Below, one piece after another: positions 25,586 through 32,351 of a DNA stretch of 32,351 bases (within the stretch, counting starts at the first letter, position 1; each line of letters opens with the position of its first letter). The DNA comes from Candidatus Methanoperedens nitratireducens (GTDB lineage: Archaea > Halobacteriota > Methanosarcinia > Methanosarcinales > Methanoperedenaceae). Location of the stretch: NCBI RefSeq assembly GCF_900196725.1, contig NZ_FZMP01000014.1, positions 1-32,351 on the forward strand. The letters run 5' to 3'. A program made the translations under genes and the position numbers. The notes under the pieces were generated by a model, which did not search any database, had not been told where the DNA came from, and was given only the letters and a program-made list of their open reading frames with translations.

Positions 25586-25941
25586 TTTTTATCACTGTAT
25601 TTTGAGAAGTTCTCAAGCGCAAGGGGACCGAACGTGTCCACAAGGCTGTCCAGGATTTTCGTAGTGATTTCGCCGGCAATCTCTTCCTCGGAGAACACCG
25701 GGGCATATATATAACGCACCCTGCCTCCCACATTATCCACCCTTCTGGATGCGTACCCGGCTTTTACAAGCCGGTCAAGAGTGCCGGCTATGCTCGTCAA
25801 TGGGATATCTGTCTTTTCGGTCAGCTCCGATGTCATCATCTCTCCTTCGTTCCATAAGGTTTTGAGGATTTTAGCTTCGATTGGGCTGAAAAACTTGGTG
25901 AGCCCGTCGTTAGCAATATTGATCTGATCCAGCTTGACCAT
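25582..25941 (-). CDS. BlaI/MecI-type winged-helix repressor
   Basis: This winged-helix regulator has about 119 residues. FFSPIEAKILKTLWNEGEMM is helix 1, TSELTEKTDIPLTSIAGTLDRLVKAGYASRR is the recognition region, and the wing carries GGRVRYIYAPVFS. The C-terminal dimer helices follow, as in penicillinase repressors (BlaI/MecI). The open frame extends to an ATG at 25995, but ATG 25941 is preferred because the family begins near there. AACTTTAATAC about 30 nt before it can serve as TATA box for a nearly leaderless message. It is first in an operon with an M56-like protease and htpX and probably represses it. Whether the protease cleaves it is inference from bacterial systems. Confidence 0.85.
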   Translation of the reverse strand: MVKLDQINIANDGLTKFFSPIEAKILKTLWNEGEMMTSELTEKTDIPLTSIAGTLDRLVKAGYASRRVDNVGGRVRYIYAPVFSEEEIAGEITTKILDSLVDTFGPLALENFSKYSDKK

Positions 25942-26004
25942 GAGTTTACGATTGGCGTAAAGAGTATTAAAGTTTGTGGAAAGGTAAAAGTACATTTCAA
26001 GCTT

Positions 26005-26593
26005 GTGTTAACAGGGCTGGTAAAGTACGACCAGCTTCTTGTACCCGACCCTATCGCTGTTGCTGTTAATGCCGCAGGTCCGGGTCTTTTCTGGCTGAGA
26101 CCGTTCATAAAGATCGGAGCGATAGTAGGTTTAAGCTCTGTCGTTCTTGTATTGCTTCCCAGCCAGCCGAGGATTTTTTACACAATGGCAAAAGACGGTC
26201 TGCTGCCCGGGATATTCTCATCGGTGCATCCAAAGTTTAAAACACCGTACATAGCCACGATTTTGACTGGCATAGCTGCAGTGGTCGTTGCAGGGCTCTT
26301 ACCCATAGAGATTCTGGGCGCGCTCGTCTAGATCGGAACGTTACTGGTTTTTGTGATTGTATGTTTAAGTGTTCTTGTTTGCGCAAACGCAGCCGGATCT
26401 GCCCAGGCCCTTCAAAACTCCTTTTGTGCCCTGGGTCCCGGTTTTAGGCGCGATGTTCTCATTTGCGCAGATGATAGCACTTCCGGTCGATACATGGCTG
26501 CGGCTTCTTATCTGGATGGGTATCGGGCTTGTGATTTACTTTTCATACAGCAGACGGCATAGTAAGGTACGAAGTATGGAAATTGTGTCCTGA
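26005..26593 (+). pseudogene. C-terminal remnant of a CAT-type APC amino acid permease
   Basis: This is the last third of a cationic-amino-acid-type permease. The similarity begins abruptly at VLTGLVKYDQLLVPDP near 26005 and includes SQPRIFYTMAKDGLLPG and HPKFKTPYIATILTG. A TAG at 26329-26331 replaces a codon in LVxIGTLL. Further on, two single-base losses (near 26373 and 26385) are needed to rejoin the frame reading TQPDLPRPFKTPFVPWVPVLG. The final frame runs to 26593. The 5' two thirds are missing: the DNA just upstream is the promoter side of the divergent BlaI-like gene. The combination of truncation, nonsense codon and frameshifts makes this a true pseudogene. Confidence 0.82.
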
Positions 26594-26669
26594 TATGCTT
26601 GCCACCCGCAGGCACTGTCACTTAGACAGCACAGGAGAGTTGTTCTGCCACACATGGTTAGTTCAGATA

Positions 26670-26691
26670 AGACATGCTCATGTCTCTTTTT
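26670..26691 (+). terminator. Hairpin followed by T-run
   Basis: AGACATG (26670-26676) and CATGTCT (26679-26685) form a perfect 7-bp inverted repeat with a CT spacer, followed by CTTTTT. On the plus strand it ends transcripts from the permease remnant. It also lies just beyond the stop of the FAD oxidoreductase read from the other side. The preceding gap contains a weaker hairpin (CTGTC/GACAG near 26615-26628) and no gene. Confidence 0.4.
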
Positions 26692-28022
26692 CATAATGAT
26701 TTTAACAGCTCAAGCACTGAGTATCCTGCGCGGGTTATGCCCATGCTTCGCATATCGGTATCTGTTCCCACGACATACAGGCCGTTGACCGGGGTTTTAA
26801 TCGAAGGGAAATAATTAAGAGAAACTGCGGCTTTCTCAGGGACCATTACCTGCGTATGTACCATTTCGATGTTCTTCTCTACTGCAGGTACCAGAGAATA
26901 TATTGTGTTGAGAAGTTTTTCCTCCGAATCACGGCATTTTTTCGGGTCTATTATCGTGCTCACTCCTACAAGACCTTTATTTCGCGGCGCAAGCTCGGGC
27001 ACAGGCATGAGCCAGTAGAATAGTTCTTTATCAGAATCACGGACGTCGCAAAAGACTTCCGAGCCGTTATAATTGAACTCGGTCATTGGTTCCTTAAGCC
27101 CGAGCCAGATTGTCATTGCTGTTGCCTGCTCAAGTTGTTTTACCTGCCGGCTCCATTCCACAGGCATCTCGATAATACCGGGCAGCTTTTTTACCTCCCC
27201 GGAATAGACAACTTTATCAGAAAGGTAATCGGCTTTCGGGGTTGAGACGCTAAAACCGCTCCCGTCCTTTTCGATTTTCCGAACTTCTTCTGCCGTATGA
27301 TACCCCACGTTTTTCGGGAACGATGCGATCACGCCGTCTGTTATCGACTGTATACCGCCCAGAGGATAGCCCTGGGAGCGGTATCCGGGATTATTGAAAA
27401 GCTTCGCCGTTTCAGTGATCCGCCTGATTACCCCTCTTTTACCACCTGAGCTGAATCCGCACCCTTCCAGAAGCCGGGATACCGACGTCTTTTCCATTGA
27501 GAGCCCGCTCAACAGATAAGAAAGCGCGTTCATGAACTGCATTGTTTTTTTGCTGAGCCTGTGCTTCGAGATAACATCGTATACAGCTTTTTGTTTTTCC
27601 CTGAAAATAGCGCGAGATATAACCGTATTGAGAAGATCTCCTGCAAGAACCACCTTATCTTTTGCAGGAAAGGCATTCATTTTTAAGAAACCCGGGAGTG
27701 TTGAAGGAATTTTCTCCAATCCGTTTTTTTTGCGAAGATAGTAATCATAATGCCGCCTGAATGCGGGAAATTTTCCAGGGTCAAAATAGCGCTTCAATTG
27801 ATTCAGCGGGCCATGGATCAGTTCTGTTATTGCATGGATGCCGGTATCAACACGCCAGCCAGGAAAGCCCTCAGGTTCGTATGTCCTGCAGTTCCCTCCA
27901 AGAGCATCTGTTTTTTCAAGAAGGAGAATGCTGTTCCCTTTCTTTCCGAGAGCCAGAGCAGATAAAAGGCCGGAAATCCCTCCTCCTACAACAATAGCAT
28001 CATAGGCGTTATGGTCAGCCAT
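26691..28022 (-). CDS. CrtI/phytoene desaturase-like FAD oxidoreductase
   Basis: This 443-residue flavoprotein has an N-terminal dinucleotide fold (DAIVVGGGISGLLSALALG, then LLLEKTDALGGNCRTYE) and the C-terminal FAD motif of the carotenoid desaturase/isomerase group (NGLYVVGTDTDMRSMGITRAGYSVLELL). Relatives desaturate, saturate or isomerise polyprenoid chains, such as phytoene desaturase and retinol saturase. It is somewhat shorter than CrtI (about 490). In archaea a role on isoprenoid lipids or carotenoids is plausible, but the substrate cannot be told. ATG 28022 has GAGGTG at good spacing. No carotenoid genes are adjacent. A 10-bp inverted repeat sits directly upstream. Confidence 0.85.
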   Translation of the reverse strand: MADHNAYDAIVVGGGISGLLSALALGKKGNSILLLEKTDALGGNCRTYEPEGFPGWRVDTGIHAITELIHGPLNQLKRYFDPGKFPAFRRHYDYYLRKKNGLEKIPSTLPGFLKMNAFPAKDKVVLAGDLLNTVISRAIFREKQKAVYDVISKHRLSKKTMQFMNALSYLLSGLSMEKTSVSRLLEGCGFSSGGKRGVIRRITETAKLFNNPGYRSQGYPLGGIQSITDGVIASFPKNVGYHTAEEVRKIEKDGSGFSVSTPKADYLSDKVVYSGEVKKLPGIIEMPVEWSRQVKQLEQATAMTIWLGLKEPMTEFNYNGSEVFCDVRDSDKELFYWLMPVPELAPRNKGLVGVSTIIDPKKCRDSEEKLLNTIYSLVPAVEKNIEMVHTQVMVPEKAAVSLNYFPSIKTPVNGLYVVGTDTDMRSMGITRAGYSVLELLKSL

Positions 28023-28039
28023 AGGTCAGCACCTCATAG

Positions 28040-28067
28040 AACAAATTCGCTAAACATCGAATTTGTT
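28040..28067. promoter_or_regulatory. Inverted repeat upstream of the CrtI-like gene
   Basis: AACAAATTCG (28040-28049) and CGAATTTGTT (28058-28067) are perfect 10-bp arms around an 8-nt spacer, 17 nt before the ATG at 28022. It could be an operator or a leader hairpin next to the Shine-Dalgarno. A TATA-like TTTAAATATATG lies farther upstream on the minus strand at 28203-28214. The rest of 28068-28232 shows no gene. Confidence 0.4.
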
Positions 28068-28232
28068 GATCAACAGAACATATCAGATCCGATTTCCCTT
28101 TACATATTTCGGATTTTTTATATCTGAATTTTGTACAAGTTTTGAAACATTACTCTTGATCCGAATTCAGAATGTTCTCTCATTTATATTCTATGTCTAC
28201 AACATATATTTAAAACATACGAAGTTGTCGAT

Positions 28233-28610
28233 TTATTGTTTTAGCTCTGCGCGCCTGTTCTTAGGGCATATCCTCGCTCTGATCTCATTAATGAGCCTTC
28301 GCTTTGGGTCATCCCATACCTCTTCTGCCCATATGCCGTCATTAAAGAACTTAAGAAATTGAAATTCGTTCTTACCACCGCTGACCCTGGCGTAACATGG
28401 TCTCAGGCTATGGAGGCATTTCTGCACCTCCAATACCCTATCCATGTCTAATATTTTCTGGAAATCCTTGGCTTTTCCACTAATTTTTCCGAACAAAAAA
28501 TCGAAGTAACCACAATCTTTTTTAATTCTATCGAACAATACAATATTTCCTATTGGGAAAGTTACATTTTCATGCAAAGTTAAAATGATTAGGAAAGCCG
28601 TATCGTCCAA
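28233..28610 (-). CDS. Doubtful small ORF of unknown function
   Basis: This is an open frame of 125 codons from a TTG, mixed in character, with a basic/acidic C-terminus (EEVWDDPKRRLINEIRARI, then CPKNRRAELKQ). I recognise no family. The frame continues upstream without an ATG (preceding residues IPIV), and no Shine-Dalgarno is visible, so the start is uncertain or the gene is a remnant. The composition and the run of charged residues look protein-like rather than random. It is divergent from the PAS regulator, with 28 nt between starts. Confidence 0.35.
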   Translation of the reverse strand: MDDTAFLIILTLHENVTFPIGNIVLFDRIKKDCGYFDFLFGKISGKAKDFQKILDMDRVLEVQKCLHSLRPCYARVSGGKNEFQFLKFFNDGIWAEEVWDDPKRRLINEIRARICPKNRRAELKQ

Positions 28611-28638
28611 AACGATAGGAATATTGTGAGAAAGGAAT

Positions 28639-29748
28639 ATGCATATATATCCAATTCAAAAAAATGATTTTTTGTTTGAAGATACAAATAAAAAATTATA
28701 TTGCGAGAAATATCTCAAAATTATTGTTAATTCATCCCTGGATGGAATAGCTGTCCTTGATGAACATGGCAAATTTGAGTTTACAAATGATTCTTTTTTT
28801 AGAATAACAGGTTGGCCGAAAGAAGAAATAATTGGTCAGTTTTTTTTAAAAATGATCCCTGAAGATGTAAGAGAGTTTGTAATGGAGCATTGGAAAGGGA
28901 TTCAAACTGATCATGGAGGATACCATGAAATCAAAATCATAACAAAATCCGGTATAATAAAGTATCTGAATGTATCAAGTTCTCTGGCAGATATTAATGG
29001 CCAGAATAAAGTTATAGCTATTGTTCATGATATCTCCGAAAATAAGAGATATGAGATGAATCTAAAAGAATCTGAAGCAAGATATAGGGATCTTTTTGAA
29101 AACGCCCAGGATGCTATGTATGTATTGGATAGTGAAAGTAATTTTTTAAGAATGAACAAAGTTGGAATTCAAACATTAGGATGTACAACAGAGGAAGTGA
29201 TTGGTAGCAATATTTCCAAATGGGTCACACCTGATAGCCTGAGAATTATTAATGAACGCCGAAAAAAACGTCTAGCCGGAGAAAATGTCAACCAGGCAGA
29301 TATCATTGAGATAGTGTGCAAGAATAATGAACACAGGTGGGTTGAAATAAGAACCAGAGTTATCAGATCAGATAATGGAACAATAGAAATTCATGGCATA
29401 GCCAGAGATATTACTGAAAATCGATTGTTGAAAAAAGAACTCAGTAAATCTAATAAACAACGGAAACTTTTATGTTATCTGATTCAGGGTACGCGCGGAG
29501 GAAAAACCCGTGCATTGATCTTGAAACATCTTTCTGACAGGCCTTATAATGCTAATCAATTAGCAATAGCTTTGAATGTAGATTATAAAACTATCAGACA
29601 TCACCTAAATGTTTTATTAAAAAATGGAGTAATCACAAAAAATAATGATGCATACAATATTTCAAGGAATATAGAATCGGATTTGAATGAGGTTAATGTT
29701 CATGTCCACATACATCCCGCAGTAGCATCCAATGAAACTCCTGAATAA
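28639..29748 (+). CDS. PAS-PAS-winged-helix one-component regulator
   Basis: The 369-residue soluble sensor-regulator has PAS domain 1 at about 25-137 (DGIAVLDEHGKFEFTNDSF to VHDISENKR) and PAS domain 2 at about 145-263 (ARYRDLFENAQDAMYVLD to GIARDITENR). A C-terminal winged helix at about 275-335 (RGGKTRALILKHLSDRPYN, ANQLAIALNVDYKTIRHHL) follows. There is no histidine kinase domain, so ligand or redox sensing by PAS is wired directly to DNA binding. The C-terminus carries H355-V-H-I-H359, a possible metal site. GAGAAAGGAAT precedes the ATG. TTAAAATGATT near 28580 may be the TATA box. Such PAS-HTH proteins are frequent in Methanosarcinales. Targets are unknown; the gene stands alone. Confidence 0.88.
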   Translation: MHIYPIQKNDFLFEDTNKKLYCEKYLKIIVNSSLDGIAVLDEHGKFEFTNDSFFRITGWPKEEIIGQFFLKMIPEDVREFVMEHWKGIQTDHGGYHEIKIITKSGIIKYLNVSSSLADINGQNKVIAIVHDISENKRYEMNLKESEARYRDLFENAQDAMYVLDSESNFLRMNKVGIQTLGCTTEEVIGSNISKWVTPDSLRIINERRKKRLAGENVNQADIIEIVCKNNEHRWVEIRTRVIRSDNGTIEIHGIARDITENRLLKKELSKSNKQRKLLCYLIQGTRGGKTRALILKHLSDRPYNANQLAIALNVDYKTIRHHLNVLLKNGVITKNNDAYNISRNIESDLNEVNVHVHIHPAVASNETPE

Positions 29749-29778
29749 TTCCATACTTCCAGTGGGCTTCGAGAGAGA

Positions 29779-29796
29779 AGCATCGGAGAGGATGCT
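29779..29796 (+). terminator. Hairpin downstream of the PAS regulator
   Basis: AGCATC (29779-29784) and GATGCT (29791-29796) pair around a 6-nt loop and are followed by GTTTTTG. It lies 31 nt after the regulator stop, suitable as a terminator. Farther on, GCCTG/CAGGC can form a second weak stem near 29823-29851. No gene lies in 29749-29901. Confidence 0.35.
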
Positions 29797-29901
29797 CATG
29801 GTTTTTGCATTTCTGTCGGTTTGCCTGTGATTTCGGTTTTCATATGCAGGCACAGGGTGCAATTTAAAGGGATAACAACGGCTGCAACATAGTAAATTGA
29901 A

Positions 29902-30738
29902 TCATTTTTGTAACTTTGATACTTGGAAATTTTTGTTAAGGAAATTTAGAATACGCTCGTTAACCATCTCAGGCTGGTCCATGGACGGTATATGACCCGC
30001 ATCAGGAATCATTTCGGCTAGTATATTTGGCATCAGTCGAGTGGCGCGATCTATGGCTTTCTGAGCGGAAAAGATGCCTTCTTTTTCTCCTATTAGCAAA
30101 AGAGCAGGGGTTTTGATTTGCTGCAATTCATCATCCGTGAATTCGGTCGGGAATACCAATTTAAACTTGCAGGCTGCAGCTAAAACCAATTGCTCAAAAT
30201 AGGTCTCATTAGGCCGCTTTACAAACAACGGCCGTATGCTGTTGATTATAAAGGGTCGAATCGGAAAGAGCATCGACGGAACTAGGCGTAAAATATACAT
30301 TTTATTGAATGGGGCAAATGCCGCTGGCGGACTGAGCAGTACAATCTTCTTCACTCGCTCCCGGGCATACAGAGCCAGGCTCATTACCACCCATCCGCCG
30401 TATGATGCTCCCACCACATCAGCCTGTGTAACATTAAGCTCATTGAATACATCGGTTAACCAGAGAGCGTAATCAGACTTATTTTGAGGTGGGTAGCTGA
30501 TTACGCTTTTGCCTGCATCCCCTATTATATCCAGCGCATAGACTTGATATTCACGGCTCAGGTAAGCAATGTTGGGGAACCACATAGTAGCGCTTGCACT
30601 CGTAGCATGTAAAAGCACCAATGGTGGTGCACCTTTTGGACCACTTGCAATGATATGGGTTTTGCCAAACTGTGTGGGTATATCAAAAGACTCATAGGAT
30701 ACAGGCCAGAGGGAAAGAACGGCATCATAGGCAGCCAT
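29902..30738 (-). CDS. Alpha/beta-fold hydrolase
   Basis: This 278-residue enzyme of the alpha/beta hydrolase superfamily has the oxyanion strand LVLLHATSASATMW, the nucleophile elbow G110-A-S112-Y-G114-G, the acid region LLLIGEKEGIF (E218 or E220 in place of the more usual Asp) and the catalytic H249 in DAGHIPSMDQPE. Substrates of this group are esters or C-C bonds and cannot be assigned here. ATG 30738 starts at MAAYDAVLSLWP. In-frame codons upstream read KTPESQAKY, which resembles the usual N-terminal lead of these proteins, yet no ATG precedes them, so the start may be non-canonical or the 5' end damaged. No recognised partners are adjacent. Confidence 0.85.
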   Translation of the reverse strand: MAAYDAVLSLWPVSYESFDIPTQFGKTHIIASGPKGAPPLVLLHATSASATMWFPNIAYLSREYQVYALDIIGDAGKSVISYPPQNKSDYALWLTDVFNELNVTQADVVGASYGGWVVMSLALYARERVKKIVLLSPPAAFAPFNKMYILRLVPSMLFPIRPFIINSIRPLFVKRPNETYFEQLVLAAACKFKLVFPTEFTDDELQQIKTPALLLIGEKEGIFSAQKAIDRATRLMPNILAEMIPDAGHIPSMDQPEMVNERILNFLNKNFQVSKLQK

Positions 30739-31212
30739 ATATTTGGCTTGGCTTTCAGGTGTTTTAAAGATCGATAAATTTTTAGGCGTAAATTTACCCC
30801 TCTTCTCTTATAATCTATAATGTATCTAAAGTCTATAATCTTTGGCTCCAGTGCGCCTGTTTAAGATTCGAAAAGGTTTTCCTGAATCCCTATCTCCCAT
30901 CCGAGCATGAGTTCCCTTGATTATGGCAGTCACTACCCTGCATTAGAAATGCAGGGCATCAACGGGAGGATGCTCGAAGATTTCTCCTCAGTCAATGGAT
31001 TGGGTTATGTGTTCCTTTTCAGGCGCAAGGCAAGTATAGATATCACAAAGCTAAGGATTGAGTTTGAGAAGAGATCACTGTTGGAGAGCGAAAAGACGAA
31101 ACCGTCAAGGCTTACAGATTTTATGTATATATGCGAATAATTTATATGACATCGTAACAATGATATGTCACAGAATAAAGCAAGTAATATCATTTTGAAG
31201 AAGGAGGCAACA
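30739..31212. other. Intergenic region with a hairpin and a doubtful 77-codon ORF
   Basis: No gene is well supported here. A perfect hairpin lies at 30936-30956: CCCTGCATT, loop AGA, AATGCAGGG. A plus-strand open frame from ATG 30907 to 31140 encodes 77 residues ending KPSRLTDFMYICE, but it has no Shine-Dalgarno and no family I recognise. It overlaps the hairpin and may be a remnant of a larger gene. Repeated TCTATAAT (30813-30836) lies upstream of the hydrolase and may include its promoter. TTTATATG at 31141-31148 is a likely TATA box for the methyltransferase, and AAGGAGG at 31201-31207 its Shine-Dalgarno. Confidence 0.5.
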
Positions 31213-32247
31213 TTGGAATTATTGACAATAAAACAAGCAAGTGAATGGGCATCTGAATATTCAAAGAAAAAAGTTACACCTTCTAATATTTCTTACCTTA
31301 TTCAATATGGGCGAATTAGAAAAAATGGCTCGAATGGCAGCACTTTAATCGATAAACAAGAATTAATTAAATATTATGATTCTTATTTGGGTAAAAGAGA
31401 ACTTGAATGGAAGGGGTTATTGGGAGAGGATTTAAATTGGGCTTTGTCTTTTGACCATCTCAAAGAAGCAGATACCACAAAGCATGTACACAGGTTACAC
31501 CCTTATAAAGGTAAATTCATACCACAATTAGTAGAGTATTTTTTGGATGACCATACTGACGATTATAAGAAAGAAATATATTTTAATAAAGGTGATATTG
31601 TACTTGATCCTTTTTGCGGAAGCGGAACAACTATAGTTCAGGCTAATGAATTGGGGATGCATGCGATTGGGATTGATGTTTCAGCGTTCAATTCATTGAT
31701 CTGTAATGCAAAAATAGGAAAATATGATTTTGTAGATTTAGATTATGAAATAAAAAAAATTACAAAAGCATTAAAACAATTTATTACAGATTCAAACACT
31801 GTCAAGTTTGAAAATAAGCTTACTCAAGAACTTACAAAGTTCAATAATAAATATTTTCCATCACCGGAATACAAATATAAAGTAGCACTCAGGGAAATAG
31901 AAGAAAACAAATATGGAATTGAAAAAGAAAACGAATTTTTGCCAATATTTACAAATTTGGTTAAGGAATATGATATTCAATTAACACAAGACAAATATAA
32001 TAGTTTTCTGGATAGATGGTATTTACATCATGTTAGAACTGAAATTGATTTCACATGCAGCCTTATCAAACAGATAAAAAATCCATCTACTAAAAAAGTG
32101 TTGAGTATTATTTTGAGTAGAACAGTTCGTTCATGTCGCGCCACAACACATGCAGACCTTGCTACTTTAAAACATCCTGTAACTTCAACATATTATTGTT
32201 CCAAGCACGGAAAAATGTGTAAGCCTCTATTTTCGATTTTGAGCTGA
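31213..32247 (+). CDS. DNA methyltransferase (N6-adenine/N4-cytosine type), interrupted near its 3' end
   Basis: The protein has an N-terminal excisionase/MerR-like HTH (ELLTIKQASEWASEY to LIDKQELIKYY) and then the AdoMet-binding motif I (LDPFCGSGTT), preceded by HRLHPYKGKFIP. Such enzymes methylate the exocyclic amino group of adenine or cytosine. The catalytic DPPY-type motif is not within the window and must lie farther right. TTG 31213 is preferred over ATG 31165: AAGGAGG ends 5 nt before it, and TTTATATG at 31141 implies transcription begins after 31165. At 32245 a TGA interrupts PLFSILS-*-WERYSKDTINRL, and the same frame stays open to 32344. There one missing A would again extend it (RKIT). 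No restriction enzyme gene is visible. Confidence 0.8.
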   Translation: MELLTIKQASEWASEYSKKKVTPSNISYLIQYGRIRKNGSNGSTLIDKQELIKYYDSYLGKRELEWKGLLGEDLNWALSFDHLKEADTTKHVHRLHPYKGKFIPQLVEYFLDDHTDDYKKEIYFNKGDIVLDPFCGSGTTIVQANELGMHAIGIDVSAFNSLICNAKIGKYDFVDLDYEIKKITKALKQFITDSNTVKFENKLTQELTKFNNKYFPSPEYKYKVALREIEENKYGIEKENEFLPIFTNLVKEYDIQLTQDKYNSFLDRWYLHHVRTEIDFTCSLIKQIKNPSTKKVLSIILSRTVRSCRATTHADLATLKHPVTSTYYCSKHGKMCKPLFSILS

Positions 32248-32351
32248 TGGGAACGTTACAGTAAAGACACAATAAATCGATTATGCCAGTTCATTAAAGT
32301 GCGGACAGATACGTATCAGGTTTGTTTAGGATCTGTGCGTAAATAACTTAC

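Noticed and set aside
26005-26593. Intact second permease gene
   Set aside because: It lacks the first two thirds, has an internal TAG and needs at least two further indels.
28063-28362. Plus-strand ORF in the gap beside the CrtI-like gene
   Set aside because: Low-complexity hydrophobic/aromatic translation from A+T-rich DNA, with no ribosome binding site and antisense overlap with a slightly better frame.
32245-32247. TGA as a selenocysteine codon in the methyltransferase
   Set aside because: The family has no selenocysteine at this site, a tryptophan is the likely original residue, and a second frame lesion follows. I see no reason to invoke recoding.
31213-32351. Complete restriction-modification system
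   Set aside because: Only a methyltransferase is visible. No endonuclease or specificity gene occurs within the window, and the gene continues beyond the edge.

Overview
The window comes from an archaeon. It encodes EF-1alpha, an EF-2 carrying the diphthamide-type IHRG motif, and ribosomal protein S10 in the archaeal order fusA-tuf-rps10. It also has a tRNA-Phe without encoded CCA, archaeal TATA boxes at sensible distances from genes, an XPD/Rad3-like helicase and a PAS-winged-helix regulator of a type common in methanogen relatives. The overall style suggests a Methanosarcinales-type lineage such as 'Ca. Methanoperedens', but no marker here settles the genus.

Layout. 1-1176: broken APC amino-acid permease (-). 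1391-2440: PfkB sugar kinase (+). 2468-4258: phospholipase-D-like protein (-). 4339-7682: tightly overlapping (-) operon of a small membrane protein, a DUF362 protein, an unrecognised two-module protein and a second DUF362 protein. 7794-7867: tRNA-Phe (-) with its own TATA box. 8018-18614: a (+) MoxR/von Willebrand operon (frameshifted membrane protein, MoxR ATPase, DUF58, then two large membrane vWA proteins), interrupted after DUF58 by hicA-hicB and an A+T-rich XPD-like helicase. 18659-22625: translation block (-) fusA, tuf, rps10. 22788-23717: GT2 glycosyltransferase (-). 23899-25941: (-) operon of a BlaI/MecI-type repressor, an M56-like membrane protease and an HtpX-like protease with an EF-hand loop. 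26005-26593: 5'-truncated permease pseudogene (+). 26691-28022: CrtI-like FAD oxidoreductase (-). 28639-29748: PAS-PAS-HTH regulator (+). 29902-30738: alpha/beta hydrolase (-). 31213 onward: N6/N4-type DNA methyltransferase (+) with an in-frame TGA near the right edge.

How genes work together. The MoxR-DUF58-vWA genes form the usual chaperone/vWA set. The roughly 120-nt gap between MoxR and DUF58 holds an unusual RNA-like element: one segment can pair either with an upstream partner or with the DUF58 start region, which could make it a translational switch. The BlaI-M56-HtpX genes look like a self-contained proteolysis/repressor circuit, possibly calcium-responsive. The DUF362-unknown-DUF362 operon is translationally coupled throughout and has no function I can name.

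Several genes (left permease, the 8018 gene, right permease fragment, methyltransferase end) are broken at or near short homopolymers. This pattern may be residual sequencing error as well as gene decay. I saw no CRISPR array, no rRNA and no transposase gene.
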